Of a DNA stretch of 64,000 nucleotides, positions 27,102 through 37,520 are shown piece by piece. The notes beneath the pieces were generated by a model. That model was given only the letters and a program-made list of their open reading frames with translations, searched no databases and was not told the origin of the DNA. The stretch comes from Comamonas_F sp047606565. Lineage in GTDB: Bacteria > Pseudomonadota > Gammaproteobacteria > Burkholderiales > Burkholderiaceae_C. The position numbers and the translations under genes are program-made. Location: NCBI GenBank assembly GCA_047606565.1, contig JASGEH010000075.1, positions 1 through 64,000 on the forward strand, in the 5' to 3' direction. The stretch's first letter is position 1; every line of letters begins with the position of its first letter.

Positions 27102-28163
27102 ATGACCGCCTCCCAAACAACCACCCCCACCCTGGCTTGCGATTCCCATGCCGCGTCACGAGGCGACGCGAGGGGCGAACGCGAGAAAGAATCGCGCATG
27201 GGCGAACTCGAAAGAGAATCGCGCATGGGCGCGATGGGCCATGAGAAGGCGCGCGAGGTGCGCGTCATCGATTTCTCCGACTTCGAGCGCCGCAGGCCCG
27301 AGATTGCCGAACAGATCTGGAGCGCCTCGGTCGACATAGGCTTCTTCCAGGTCAAGAACCATGGCATCGCGCTGGCCGACATCGACGCCGCCTTCCAGCG
27401 CGCCGAGCAGTTCTTCGCGCTGCCGCGCGAAACCAAGGCCCGCTGGCCGCTGGCGCGCAACGCCGGCTGGGAGCACAAGGCGCAGATCCGGCCTTCGACC
27501 CGCACGCCCGACCAGAAGGAGTCCTACCAGGTCACGCGCCCGCGCATGGAAGGCCTCTGGCCTGGCGAGGACGAACTGCCCGGCTTCAAGGACGCGACGC
27601 TGGCGTTCGAGCGCCAGTGCTGGACGGTGGGCATGCAGTTGCTCTCGTGCTTTGCTTACAAGCTGGGCTTCGACACCGAGTTCTTCGCCCGCGCGCACGA
27701 TCCCGAGACTCCGGCCTACCAGAGTACGCTGCGCATGCTGCATTATTTCGCGGTCGATCCGGCGCTCAAGGACGAACTGGGCCTGTGGCGTGCCGGCGCG
27801 CACACCGACTTCGACTGCCTGACGCTGCTGTTCCAGCGCGCCGGGCAGGGCGGCCTGCAGGTGCTGCCGGGCAAGGAGATGGAAGGTCAGGCCTGGACGC
27901 CGGTCGAGCCCATCGAGGGCGTCATCACCTGCAACATCGGCGACATGCTCACGCGCTGGAGCGACGACCAGTTGCCCAGCAACTTCCACCGCGTGCGCAA
28001 TCCCCGGCCCGACGAGTACCAGGGCGCACGCTACAGCCTGGCCTTCTTCTGCCAGGCCAACGAGGATGCGGTGATCGAAGGGCCGGGCCGCAAGTACCCG
28101 CCGATCAGCGCCGGCGACTACCTGCGCCAGCGGATCGCGGCCAATTTTTCCAACCGGTATTGA
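27102..28163 (+). CDS. 2-oxoglutarate/Fe(II)-dependent oxygenase, isopenicillin-N-synthase family
   Basis: A 353-aa cytoplasmic dioxygenase. The DIOX_N segment VRVIDFSDFERRRPEIAEQI to GFFQVKNHGI is followed by the double-stranded beta-helix. Iron ligands are H234 and D236 in GAHTDFDCL and H296 in SNFHRVRNP; R310 and S312 in RYSLAFF bind 2-oxoglutarate. The ATG at 27102 has an AGGA site, but the first 50 or so residues are charged and contain a duplicated ESRMG block, so a later Met is possible. Placement behind a purine-type leader RNA suggests it oxidises a purine or breakdown product; the substrate is unknown. It converges with the IclR gene. Confidence 0.85.
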   Translation: MTASQTTTPTLACDSHAASRGDARGEREKESRMGELERESRMGAMGHEKAREVRVIDFSDFERRRPEIAEQIWSASVDIGFFQVKNHGIALADIDAAFQRAEQFFALPRETKARWPLARNAGWEHKAQIRPSTRTPDQKESYQVTRPRMEGLWPGEDELPGFKDATLAFERQCWTVGMQLLSCFAYKLGFDTEFFARAHDPETPAYQSTLRMLHYFAVDPALKDELGLWRAGAHTDFDCLTLLFQRAGQGGLQVLPGKEMEGQAWTPVEPIEGVITCNIGDMLTRWSDDQLPSNFHRVRNPRPDEYQGARYSLAFFCQANEDAVIEGPGRKYPPISAGDYLRQRIAANFSNRY

Positions 28164-28196
28164 GGTGCGGGCTGGCCGCGCCGGGGGCTGGGCCGG

Positions 28197-28976
28197 TCAG
28201 CGCGAACGATCGCCCAGTGCGGCCGAGATGGCCAGGGCGGTGCGTTCGAGCAGGTTCAGCCATTTTTCTTCCAGCCGGTCGGCGGGCGCGGAGATCGACA
28301 GGCCGGCGATCAGCCGGTGCTGGTCGTCGTAGATGCCGGCGGCGATGCAGCGCACGCCCAGTTCCAGTTCCTCGTTGTCGCGCGCGGTGCCGTACTGGCG
28401 CGCTTTGGACAGTTCGCGTTCGAGCTGCGGCAACTGGGTGATGCTGTTGTGGGTTTGCCCCGGCAGGCCGGTGCGGGTGGCGTAGGCGCGCACGCGCTGC
28501 GGGTCGTCGGCGGCCAGGAACAGCTTGCCGACCGAGGTCAGGTGCAGCGGCGCGCGCGCGCCGATGGCGCGCACCACCTGCATGCCCGAGCGCTCGCTGT
28601 AGGCGCGTTCGATGTAGACGATCTCGTCGCCCTGGCGCACGCTGAGGTTGACCGGTTGCTGGATGTGCCGGTGCAGCTCGCGCATGGGTTCGAGCGCGGC
28701 ATCGCGCACGTTGAGCCTGGCCTTGACCAGGTTGCCCAGTTCCAGCAGCCGCATGCCGAGCCGGTAGCTGCCGACTTCGGGCCGGTCGACGAAACGGCCG
28801 ATGGCGAGGTCGTTGAGGATGCGGTGGGTGGTCGAGGGGTGCAGCCCGGTCTTCTCGCTGATGTGCTTGAGCGACATCGCGTCCTCGCTTTCGGCCAGCA
28901 CGTCGATGAGCGTGAACATGCGCTCCAGGACCTGGATGGCGGGGGTGGTCGGCAGGTTTTTTTCGGTGGGAGCCAT
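28197..28976 (-). CDS. IclR family transcriptional regulator
   Basis: A 259-aa regulator with an N-terminal winged helix (MSLKHISEKTGLHPSTTHRILNDLAIGRFV) and a C-terminal IclR effector domain (QQPVNLSVRQGDEIVYIERAYS, LHLTSVGKLFLA, ELGVRCIAAGIYDD). IclR proteins respond to small catabolic effectors. It converges with the oxygenase gene and may control the purine region, though this is only inferred from position. Start taken as the ATG at 28976; a GTG one codon upstream is equally possible. A near-palindrome lies 26 bp upstream of it. Confidence 0.9.
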   Translation of the reverse strand: MAPTEKNLPTTPAIQVLERMFTLIDVLAESEDAMSLKHISEKTGLHPSTTHRILNDLAIGRFVDRPEVGSYRLGMRLLELGNLVKARLNVRDAALEPMRELHRHIQQPVNLSVRQGDEIVYIERAYSERSGMQVVRAIGARAPLHLTSVGKLFLAADDPQRVRAYATRTGLPGQTHNSITQLPQLERELSKARQYGTARDNEELELGVRCIAAGIYDDQHRLIAGLSISAPADRLEEKWLNLLERTALAISAALGDRSR

Positions 28977-29001
28977 CACGTCGTTATCAAAGCGAAACGG
29001 T

Positions 29002-29013
29002 GTGAAATTTTAC
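29002..29013. promoter_or_regulatory. Possible IclR-type operator
   Basis: GTGAAATTTTAC is a 12-bp near-palindrome (10 of 12 positions) in an AT-rich patch just upstream of the IclR start. IclR proteins often autoregulate from such sites. Confidence 0.35.
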
Positions 29014-29099
29014 GCTATGAAATCCGGGCGTATGGCGGCGCGGGATTCGTGTGGGGCGACTGGCGTCCGACGCGTGGCAAAGGCGCGGGCGGGGCAGGG

Positions 29100-29840
29100 T
29101 CAGCCGCGCGGCTCGAACCAGTCGTGGCCGTCGAAGAGCTGGTGGGGCCGGAAGTCGGACTTGTAGCGCATTTTGGGGCTCTGTTCGATCCAGTAGCCCA
29201 GGTAGGCATAGGGCAGCCCCATGTGGCGCGCCTGCTCGATCTGCCACAGCACGCCGAAGGTGCCGAAGCTGTTGCCGGGCGCGGTGTCGTAGAAGGTGTA
29301 GACGGCCGAGAGCCCGTCGCTCAGGATGTCGACGATGCTGACCATGCGCAGCGCGCCCGGCCCGGCTTCGGTGGCGGGGTCGCGGAACTCGACCAGCCGC
29401 GAGTTGACGCGGCTTTGCAGCAGGAACTGTGTGTACTGGTCGATGCTGTCGTGGTCCATGCCGCCGCCGGCGTGGCGCTGTTTCTGGTAGTTCAGGTAGA
29501 GCCGGTAATGCTCGGGCACGAAGCCGAGCTTGAGCACGCGCACGGCGAGCGTCTGGTGCTGCTTCCAGGCACGCCGCTGGCTGCGGCTGGGCTGGAACTG
29601 CTGGGCCAGTACGCGCAGGGGCTGGCAGGCGCGGCAGCCGTCGCAGTGCGGGCGGTAGGTGAACATGCCACTGCGCCGGAAGCCCTGGGCGACCAGATCG
29701 GAATAGACGTCGTGGTTGATGAGGTGGCTGGGCGTGGCGACCTGCGAGCGCGCGCTGCGGTCCGGCAGGTAGCTGCACGGATAGGCGGCCGTTGCATAGA
29801 ACTGCAGGGCCTGGAGCGGGAGATCGGTCAGGCGGGCCAT
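29100..29840 (-). CDS. bpt: Aspartate/glutamate leucyltransferase
   Basis: A 246-aa Ate1-like transferase (Bpt) that adds leucine from Leu-tRNA to N-terminal Asp or Glu, marking proteins for ClpS/ClpAP. Family blocks are FYATAAYPCSYLPDRSARSQVATP, GFRRSGMFTYRPHCDGCRACQPLRV with the conserved Cys cluster, and TFYDTAPGNSFGTFGVLWQIEQA. The ATG at 29840 (MARLTDLP) is the usual start; open codons upstream cross the end of the aat gene. It lies beside aat on the same strand, a common pairing for the two N-degron transferases. Confidence 0.95.
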   Translation of the reverse strand: MARLTDLPLQALQFYATAAYPCSYLPDRSARSQVATPSHLINHDVYSDLVAQGFRRSGMFTYRPHCDGCRACQPLRVLAQQFQPSRSQRRAWKQHQTLAVRVLKLGFVPEHYRLYLNYQKQRHAGGGMDHDSIDQYTQFLLQSRVNSRLVEFRDPATEAGPGALRMVSIVDILSDGLSAVYTFYDTAPGNSFGTFGVLWQIEQARHMGLPYAYLGYWIEQSPKMRYKSDFRPHQLFDGHDWFEPRG

Positions 29841-29880
29841 GGGGGTGTGGGCAGAGCGGAAGGCTGGGCTGTGGGCGGGC

Positions 29881-30648
29881 TCAGGCGCAGGGGGCCGGCG
29901 GCAGCAGTTGGTTCCAGTATACGGGGCTGAACTGCCAGCGTGGCGCGGGTTCATCGATGACCTGGCGGACGTGGCCGAGGAAGGTTGCGCGCGCGATTTC
30001 AGCCGCGCCCAGCGAGGCCAGGTGGCGGGTGTTCTGCTGGCAGTCGATCATGCGGATGCCGTGGGCGCGGGCGAAGGCCACCAGGGCGGCCAGCGCGATC
30101 TTGGAGGCATCGGTGTGGTGGGCGAACATCGATTCACCAAACACCGCGCGGCCCAGGTTGACCAGGTAGAGCCCGCCCGCGAGCTGGCCGTCGATCCAGG
30201 TCTCGACGCTGTGCGCGTGGCCGGCGCGGTGCAGGCCGCCGTAGGCGGCGATGACGTCCGGCACGATCCAGGTGCCGGCCTGGCCCTGGCGCGGCGTGGC
30301 CGCGCAGTGGCGGATGACGCGGTCGAAGGCGCTGTCGATGCGGATTTCGCAGCCGGGCTGGGTACGAAATCGCTCCAGCGTCTTGCGCAGCGAGCGGTGC
30401 AGCCGGAACTGGCCGGCCTGCAGCACCATGCGCGGGTCCGGACTCCACCAGAGGGTGGGGTCGCCCGGGCTGAACCAGGGAAAGATGCCGTGGCGGTAGG
30501 CGCGCTCCAGGCTGGCCGCGTCCAGCTCGCCGCCCGCGGCCAGCAGGCCGGGCAGCGGCGCGTCCGGCCCCCAGGCCGTCTCGGGGGCGGGGAATTCGTC
30601 GCCCGGCTGCAGCCAGGGCAGGGGTGGGATGCGGGCGGGGGACTTCAC
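29881..30648 (-). CDS. aat: Leucyl/phenylalanyl-tRNA--protein transferase
   Basis: A 255-aa transferase that attaches Leu or Phe to proteins starting with Lys or Arg. The core AAGGELDAASLERAYRHGIFPWFSPGDPTLWWSPDPRMVL is unmistakable, followed by GGLYLVNLGRAVFGESMF and MIDCQQNTRHLASLGA. The start is uncertain: the GTG at 30648 gives a normal length, whereas in-frame ATGs near 30774 and 30795 would add 42-49 unusual residues across the ppa promoter region. It overlaps no other gene and is divergent from ppa. Confidence 0.93.
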   Translation of the reverse strand: MKSPARIPPLPWLQPGDEFPAPETAWGPDAPLPGLLAAGGELDAASLERAYRHGIFPWFSPGDPTLWWSPDPRMVLQAGQFRLHRSLRKTLERFRTQPGCEIRIDSAFDRVIRHCAATPRQGQAGTWIVPDVIAAYGGLHRAGHAHSVETWIDGQLAGGLYLVNLGRAVFGESMFAHHTDASKIALAALVAFARAHGIRMIDCQQNTRHLASLGAAEIARATFLGHVRQVIDEPAPRWQFSPVYWNQLLPPAPCA

Positions 30649-30812
30649 GGCAGGGGGCGAGAGGGCTGAGGGGAAGGTCCAGTATGGGCGGGCGATCGAG
30701 GCGGTGGCGTTCCTCAATAGAATAGGCGGGTTTCCGTCGTCGGCCGGGCCCAGCCGGGCTGGGCGGATGCTCATTTTCTCGGATTCATTCCACACATCCA
30801 GGGCCTCATCCC

Positions 30813-31340
30813 ATGTCTTTCGAAAAAATTCCCGCGGGCAAGAAATTGCCCGAACAATTCAACGTCGTCATCGAGATTTCGGCCAACTCCGATCCCATCA
30901 AGTACGAGGTGGACAAGGATTCCGGCGCGGTCTTCGTCGACCGTTTCCTGGGCACGTCCATGACCTACCCGGCCAACTATGGCTACGTGCCGCAGACGCT
31001 GGCCGGCGACGGCGACCCGGTCGACGTGCTGGTGCTCACGCCCTTCCCGCTGCCGCCGGGCGTGGTGATCCCGGCGCGCGCCATCGGCATCCTGAAGATG
31101 GAAGACGAGAGCGGCGTCGACGGCAAGGTGCTGGCCGTGCCCACCGAGAAGATCCTGCCGCTGTACAACCACATCCAGAAGCTCGAAGACCTGAACCCGC
31201 TGCAGCTCAAGCAGATCGCCCATTTCTTCGAGCACTACAAGGACCTGGAGCAAGGCAAGTGGGTCAAGGTGCTGGGCTGGGAAGGCATCGAGGCCGCCCA
31301 CCAGGAAATCACCGACGGCGTGGCCAACTACAAGGGTTGA
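30813..31340 (+). CDS. ppa: Inorganic pyrophosphatase, family I
   Basis: A 175-aa soluble enzyme that hydrolyses pyrophosphate. Typical blocks are VVIEISANSDPIKYEVDKDSG, FVDRFLGTSMTYPANYGYVPQTL, and the metal-binding DGDPVDVLVLTPFPLPPG. The segment YKDLEQGKWVKVLGWEG near the C-terminus is also standard. Full length. It is divergent from aat and ends 36 bp before a strong bidirectional terminator. Confidence 0.97.
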   Translation: MSFEKIPAGKKLPEQFNVVIEISANSDPIKYEVDKDSGAVFVDRFLGTSMTYPANYGYVPQTLAGDGDPVDVLVLTPFPLPPGVVIPARAIGILKMEDESGVDGKVLAVPTEKILPLYNHIQKLEDLNPLQLKQIAHFFEHYKDLEQGKWVKVLGWEGIEAAHQEITDGVANYKG

Positions 31341-31376
31341 CCGGCCCGGCGGTGTTCGCGCCGCGCGCTTGGCATC

Positions 31377-31411
31377 ATGAAAAACAGCCACTGCGAGTGG
31401 CTGTTTTTCAT
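31377..31411. terminator. Bidirectional intrinsic terminator between ppa and smpB
   Basis: A perfect 16-bp stem ATGAAAAACAGCCACT / AGTGGCTGTTTTTCAT with loop GCG; T-runs are present in both readings, so it serves both convergent genes. Confidence 0.92.
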
Positions 31412-31431
31412 GGGAGGTAGGGCGCAGGGGC

Positions 31432-31917
31432 TCAGCGGTTGCGGCTTTTCATGGCGCGCTCGACCTCGCGCTTGCCTTCACGGTCCTTGATGACGTCGCG
31501 CTTGTCGTGCTCGGCCTTGCCCTTGGCCAGCGCGATCTCGCACTTGACCCGGCCATTGGCCCAGTGCAGGTTGATCGGCACCAGGGTGTAGCCCTTTTGC
31601 TCGACCTTGCCGGTCAGGCGCTTGATTTCTTCTTTCTTGAGCAGCAGTTTCTTGGTCCGAACGGCGTCCGGATTGACGTGGGTGGAGGCGCTCTTGAGTG
31701 GGTTGATCTGGCAGCCGATGACGAACATCTCGCCGTCGCGGATCACCACATAGCCATCGGTCAACTGCACCTTGCCCTCGCGCAAGGCCTTGACTTCCCA
31801 GCCTTCGAGGACCATGCCGGCCTCGTGGCGCTCCTCGAAGAAATAGTTGAACGCGGCCTTCTTGTTGTCGGCGATCCGGCTGGACTTCTGGGCGGGGGTA
31901 GCGGTTTTCTTGGCCAT
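31432..31917 (-). CDS. smpB: SsrA-binding protein
   Basis: A 161-aa tmRNA partner for trans-translation. RIADNKKAAFNYFFEERHEAGMVLEGWEVKALR and VQLTDGYVVI are the family core, and the basic tail KAEHDKRDVIKDREGKREVERAMKSRNR is the part that enters the ribosome. The ATG at 31917 gives the normal length. It is divergent from ratA, an arrangement conserved across proteobacteria. No tmRNA gene is seen in the window. Confidence 0.97.
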   Translation of the reverse strand: MAKKTATPAQKSSRIADNKKAAFNYFFEERHEAGMVLEGWEVKALREGKVQLTDGYVVIRDGEMFVIGCQINPLKSASTHVNPDAVRTKKLLLKKEEIKRLTGKVEQKGYTLVPINLHWANGRVKCEIALAKGKAEHDKRDVIKDREGKREVERAMKSRNR

Positions 31918-32062
31918 GCGGTGGAGATGGGGGTATACGGCAAACTTACAATGCGAAGGCATGAAGCCGGGCGCGGCGGCCATTATTGCCGTGGCGGCAG
32001 CCCCCAGTCCCCGCAGGCACCGCGCGTGCGGTCGCCGAGCCCTGGCGAGAGCCCGTGATTGT

Positions 32063-32551
32063 ATGAAAACCGTCGATAAATCCGTCCTCATCTGGTATAG
32101 CCCCCAGCAAATGTTCGAGCTGGTGGCCGATGTCGAGCATTACCCGCAGTTCCTGCCCTGGTGCGACCAGGCCCGGGTGGTGGAGCGCCACGCCGACGGC
32201 CTGACGGGCGAAGTCGGCATGAAGCTCGGCGCGATCCACCAGAGTTTCACCACACGCAACACCCACGTCGTCGAGGGCGACAGCCGCAAGCTCGTGATGG
32301 ATCTGGTCAAGGGGCCGTTTTCCAAGCTGCATGGGGAATGGCTGTTCTCGCCGGTCGGCCCGGCCTCGGCTTCGACCTCAGCCCTCGCGGCGGCCAGTGC
32401 GCCAGCCCTGACGGCCTGCAAGGTGACGCTCAAGCTGAGCTACGGCTTCAGCAACTTCGCGCTGGCCGCCGTGGTCGGCCCGGTCTTCGAGAAGATCGCT
32501 GCCAGCATGGTCGACGCCTTCGTCAAGCGTGCCGAGCAGGTCTACGGCTGA
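32063..32551 (+). CDS. ratA: RatA, START/COQ10-fold protein
   Basis: A 162-aa protein of the polyketide-cyclase/START fold. MKTVDKSVLIWYSPQQMFELVADVEHYPQFLPWC is the signature beginning, and LKLSYGFSNFALAAVVGPVFEKIAASMVDAFVKRA the conserved end. In E. coli the homologue is called the RatA toxin acting on the 50S subunit, and related proteins bind ubiquinone; which applies here is unknown. A low-complexity Ala/Ser stretch (residues about 100-116) is inserted between two strands. ratB follows at 5 bp. Confidence 0.9.
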   Translation: MKTVDKSVLIWYSPQQMFELVADVEHYPQFLPWCDQARVVERHADGLTGEVGMKLGAIHQSFTTRNTHVVEGDSRKLVMDLVKGPFSKLHGEWLFSPVGPASASTSALAAASAPALTACKVTLKLSYGFSNFALAAVVGPVFEKIAASMVDAFVKRAEQVYG

Positions 32552-32556
32552 CGGCC

Positions 32557-32919
32557 ATGTCGCACGCAGTCGCCACCACAATGGTCATCACGCTGGCCTA
32601 TGCGCCCGCGCCCCGGCAACTGGCGCTGTGCGAGCTGGCGGTGCCAGCCGGGGCCACGGTGGCGTCGGTGCTGCCGCTGGTGGCGCGCGCGCTGGGCGTG
32701 GACGTGGCCGCCGGCCTGCATGACGAGACGCTGGCGCTCGGCATCTGGGGCCGCAAGGCCGAACTGGACGATGAACTGAAGGCCGGCGACCGGCTGGAGT
32801 GCTACCGCGCGCTGCGGGTGGACCCCAAGGTGGCGCGGCGCCAGCGGTTTTCGCGCCAGGGTGCGCGCGCCACGGGCCTGTTCTCCAAGCGGCGCGAGGG
32901 CGCCAAGCCGGGCTATTGA
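32557..32919 (+). CDS. ratB: RnfH family ubiquitin-like protein (RatB)
   Basis: A 120-aa beta-grasp protein of the RnfH/RatB family. MVITLAYAPAPRQLALCELAVPAGATVASVLPL and LALGIWGRKAELDDELKAGDRLECYRALRVDPKVARRQR match it. The C-terminal tail is basic. It is cotranscribed with ratA (5-bp gap), ahead of guaB. Its role is not established; it has sometimes been called an antitoxin of RatA. Confidence 0.9.
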   Translation: MSHAVATTMVITLAYAPAPRQLALCELAVPAGATVASVLPLVARALGVDVAAGLHDETLALGIWGRKAELDDELKAGDRLECYRALRVDPKVARRQRFSRQGARATGLFSKRREGAKPGY

Positions 32920-32999
32920 GCGCGTGGCTGACTGGGTGATCGGAACCGGGCGCGTCAGCGCGCGGGCGCGCGGCCCAGGGACAAAACGGGCACAAAAGG

Positions 33000-33005
33000 T
33001 ACAAT
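33000..33005 (+). promoter_or_regulatory. Possible -10 box of guaB
   Basis: TACAAT lies 20 bp before the guaB ATG, giving a very short leader that still includes a TGGAG ribosome site (33014-33018). No good -35 box is visible at 16-18 bp spacing. Confidence 0.4.
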
Positions 33006-33024
33006 CGCTCTTTTGGAGATTCTC

Positions 33025-34494
33025 ATGCGCCTACTTGGAAAAGCGCTCACATTCGACGATGTCCTGCTGGTCCCTGCGTTCTCCCAGGTGCTGCCCAAGG
33101 ATACGTCCCTGGCGACCCAGTTTACCCGCAATATCCGCCTGAACCTGCCGCTGGTCTCGGCCGCGATGGATACCGTGACCGAAGCCCGCCTGGCCATTGC
33201 CATGGCGCAGGAAGGCGGCATCGGCATCGTCCACAAGAACCTTACGGCGCAGGAGCAGGCCGCGCAGGTCGCGCGCGTCAAGCGCTACGAATCGGGCGTG
33301 CTGCGCGATCCGGTGGTCATCACCCCGACCTTCACGGTGCGCGAGGTGATGGAGCTGTCCGACCGCCTGGGCGTCTCGGGCTTCCCGGTGTGCGACGGCG
33401 GCAAGGTGGTCGGCATCGTGACCGGCCGCGATCTGCGCTTCGAAACCCGCTACGACGTGCCGGTCAGCGAGATCATGACGCCGCGCGGCAAGCTCATCAC
33501 GGTCAAGGACGGCACCACGCCGGCCGAGGCCAAGGCCTTGCTTAACAAGCACAAGCTTGAACGCCTGCTGGTCGTCAACGACGATTTCGAGCTCAAGGGC
33601 CTGATCACCGTCAAGGACATCACCAAGCAGACCAGCTTCCCGAATGCCGCGCGCGATGCGTCGGGCCGGCTGCTGGTTGGCGCGGCGGTGGGCGTGGGCG
33701 CGGGCACCGAGGAGCGTGTCGAGCTGCTGGCCAAGGCCGGCGTTGACGTGATCGTGGTCGACACCGCGCACGGCCACAGCAAGGGCGTGATCGAGCGCGT
33801 GCGCTGGGTCAAGCAGAACTATCCGCAGATCGACGTCATCGGCGGCAACATCGCCACCGGCGAGGCCGCGCTGGCGCTGGTGGAAGCCGGCGCCGACGGC
33901 GTCAAGGTCGGCATCGGCCCGGGCTCGATCTGCACCACCCGCATCGTGGCTGGCGTGGGCGTGCCGCAGATCACCGCCATCGACAACGTGGCGCAGGCGC
34001 TGCAGGGCAGCGGCGTGCCGCTGGTGGCCGACGGCGGCATCCGCTTCAGCGGCGACATCTCCAAGGCGATTGCCGCGGGCGCCTCCACCGTCATGATGGG
34101 CGGCATGTTCGCCGGCACCGAAGAAGCGCCGGGCGAGGTCATCCTGTTCCAGGGCCGCAGCTACAAGAGCTACCGGGGCATGGGCAGCATCGGCGCCATG
34201 CAGCAGGGCAGCGCCGACCGCTACTTCCAGGAAGCCACCAGCGGCAACCCCAACGCCGACAAGCTGGTGCCCGAGGGCATCGAGGGCCGCGTGCCCTACA
34301 AGGGCTCGGTGCTGGCCATCATCTTCCAGATGGCCGGTGGCCTGCGTGCCTCCATGGGCTACTGCGGCTGCGCCACGATCGAGGACATGCGCGAGCGTGC
34401 CGCCTTCGTGGAGATCACCGCCGCCGGCATCCGCGAGTCGCACGTGCACGACGTCCAGATCACCAAGGAAGCCCCGAACTACCGTGCCGATTGA
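33025..34494 (+). CDS. guaB: IMP dehydrogenase
   Basis: A 489-aa enzyme oxidising IMP to XMP with NAD, the committed step to guanine nucleotides. LGKALTFDDVLLVPAFS starts the barrel; two CBS domains (about residues 95-205) are inserted; the catalytic loop is GIGPGSICTTRIVAGVG with the active Cys. The flap GMGSIGAMQQGSADRYFQ and VEGRVPYKG-type EGIEGRVPYKGSVL segment follow. The ATG at 33025 has a TGGAG site. guaA follows after one intervening MFS gene. Confidence 0.97.
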   Translation: MRLLGKALTFDDVLLVPAFSQVLPKDTSLATQFTRNIRLNLPLVSAAMDTVTEARLAIAMAQEGGIGIVHKNLTAQEQAAQVARVKRYESGVLRDPVVITPTFTVREVMELSDRLGVSGFPVCDGGKVVGIVTGRDLRFETRYDVPVSEIMTPRGKLITVKDGTTPAEAKALLNKHKLERLLVVNDDFELKGLITVKDITKQTSFPNAARDASGRLLVGAAVGVGAGTEERVELLAKAGVDVIVVDTAHGHSKGVIERVRWVKQNYPQIDVIGGNIATGEAALALVEAGADGVKVGIGPGSICTTRIVAGVGVPQITAIDNVAQALQGSGVPLVADGGIRFSGDISKAIAAGASTVMMGGMFAGTEEAPGEVILFQGRSYKSYRGMGSIGAMQQGSADRYFQEATSGNPNADKLVPEGIEGRVPYKGSVLAIIFQMAGGLRASMGYCGCATIEDMRERAAFVEITAAGIRESHVHDVQITKEAPNYRAD

Positions 34495-34515
34495 AGCGTC
34501 GGCCTGAATGCCAGC

Positions 34516-34551
34516 AAGCGCCGCCTGCGGTTTTTTGCCGCAGCGGCGCTT
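34516..34551 (+). terminator. Stem-loop after guaB
   Basis: AAGCGCCGC-(C)-TGCGG / CCGCA-GCGGCGCTT with a T-rich loop (TTTTTTG). A strong hairpin, but it is followed only by TGTCC, so it may attenuate rather than fully stop transcription into the MFS gene. Confidence 0.5.
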
Positions 34552-34569
34552 TGTCCTTGTCTACCGCCC

Positions 34570-35823
34570 ATGAGTGAAATCCCCGCCACCCGCCGCCAGG
34601 CCGCCATGCCCTTCATCATGCTGACCGTCCTGATCGACATGGTGTCGATCGGGCTGATCATCCCCGTGCTGGCGCCCCTGGTCGGCCAGTTGGCCGGCGG
34701 CGGCCAGGACGCGCAGGCCTACTGGTATGGCGTGATCGCGCTGGCCTATGGTGCCGCGAATTTCCTGGGTGCGCCGGTGCTGGGTGCGCTGTCGGACCGC
34801 TACGGCCGGCGGCCGGTGCTGCTGCTGGGCTTCTGCGGGCTGGCGTTCAGCTTCTTTGGCACGGCGCTGGCGACCTCGGTCACCGGGCTGCTGGTGATCC
34901 GGCTGCTCGCGGGTTTCCTGCAAGCCAACGTCGCGGTGGCGCAGGCCTACGTGGCCGACATCTCCAGCGCCGAGGAGCGAGGCCGGCGCTTCGGGCTGCT
35001 GGGCGCGATGTTCGGCCTGGGCTTCATCCTGGGCCCGGTAGCCGGCGGCCTGCTGGGCGCGGTCAGCGTTCATCTGCCGTTCTACGTGGCGGGCACCCTG
35101 GCCCTGGTCAACCTGCTGTATGGCGTGCTGGTGCTGCCCGAGTCGTTGCCGGCCGAGCGCCGCACGGCGTTTCGCTGGCGCGCGGCCAACCCGGTGGCGT
35201 CGCTGGTCGCGTTGTATCGCCTCAAGGCCCTGCGCACGCTGGTCGGCGCCATCATGCTGGCCTCGCTGGCCCAGTTCACCATGCACTCCGTCTGGGTGCT
35301 CTACACCCAGTTCAAGTTCGGCTGGGGACCGCTAGAAAACGGCTGGTCCCTGTTCGCCATCGGGCTGGTTTCGGCGCTGGTGCAGGGTGGGCTGCTGGGC
35401 TGGCTGCTGCGCAAGCTGGGCGCCGAGCGACTGGTGGTGTGGGGGCTGATGTCGTCCACCGTGGCCTATGTGCTGTGGGGCCTGGCGACCGAGGGTTGGA
35501 TGATGATCGCCGTCATCCTGTGCAATGTGCTGGGCTTCGGCGTGGCCGCCGCGATCCAGGGCATGATCTCGAACGCCGCCGGCGCCGAGCAGCAAGGCCG
35601 TACCATGGGCGCGGTGGCCGGCATCAACAGCCTGTCCACCGTGCTGGCGCCGCTGGTGGGCGCGCCCATGCTGGTGCTGGTGTCGCACCTGCCGCCGGGC
35701 GACTGGCGCATTGGCGCGCCGTTCTTCGTTTGTGCCCTGTTGCTGGCCGCAGCCAGCGTTCTGGCCGGCCTGTCGGCACGCCGCCGACGCGCGGCGCAGC
35801 CTGCCGTGCGGGTCGCCTCCTGA
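34570..35823 (+). CDS. MFS transporter, TCR/Tet family
   Basis: A 417-aa twelve-helix major facilitator of the tetracycline-resistance-like branch. After MPFIMLTVLIDMVSIGLIIPVL comes loop motif A GALSDRYGRRPVLLLGF, and AQAYVADISSAEERGRRFGLLGAMFGLGFILGP is the diagnostic central part. Many chromosomal homologues are not tetracycline pumps, so drug resistance cannot be claimed. It sits between guaB and guaA on the same strand, 49 bp before guaA. Confidence 0.9.
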   Translation: MSEIPATRRQAAMPFIMLTVLIDMVSIGLIIPVLAPLVGQLAGGGQDAQAYWYGVIALAYGAANFLGAPVLGALSDRYGRRPVLLLGFCGLAFSFFGTALATSVTGLLVIRLLAGFLQANVAVAQAYVADISSAEERGRRFGLLGAMFGLGFILGPVAGGLLGAVSVHLPFYVAGTLALVNLLYGVLVLPESLPAERRTAFRWRAANPVASLVALYRLKALRTLVGAIMLASLAQFTMHSVWVLYTQFKFGWGPLENGWSLFAIGLVSALVQGGLLGWLLRKLGAERLVVWGLMSSTVAYVLWGLATEGWMMIAVILCNVLGFGVAAAIQGMISNAAGAEQQGRTMGAVAGINSLSTVLAPLVGAPMLVLVSHLPPGDWRIGAPFFVCALLLAAASVLAGLSARRRRAAQPAVRVAS

Positions 35824-35872
35824 CGGCCGTGCCTCGTTTTCCTGATCCCCGTCTTGTCCTTGGACTTCTTCC

Positions 35873-37492
<1,620 letters not shown>

Positions 37493-37520
37493 AATCAGGT
37501 TCTTCGGGGACTATCGCCCG

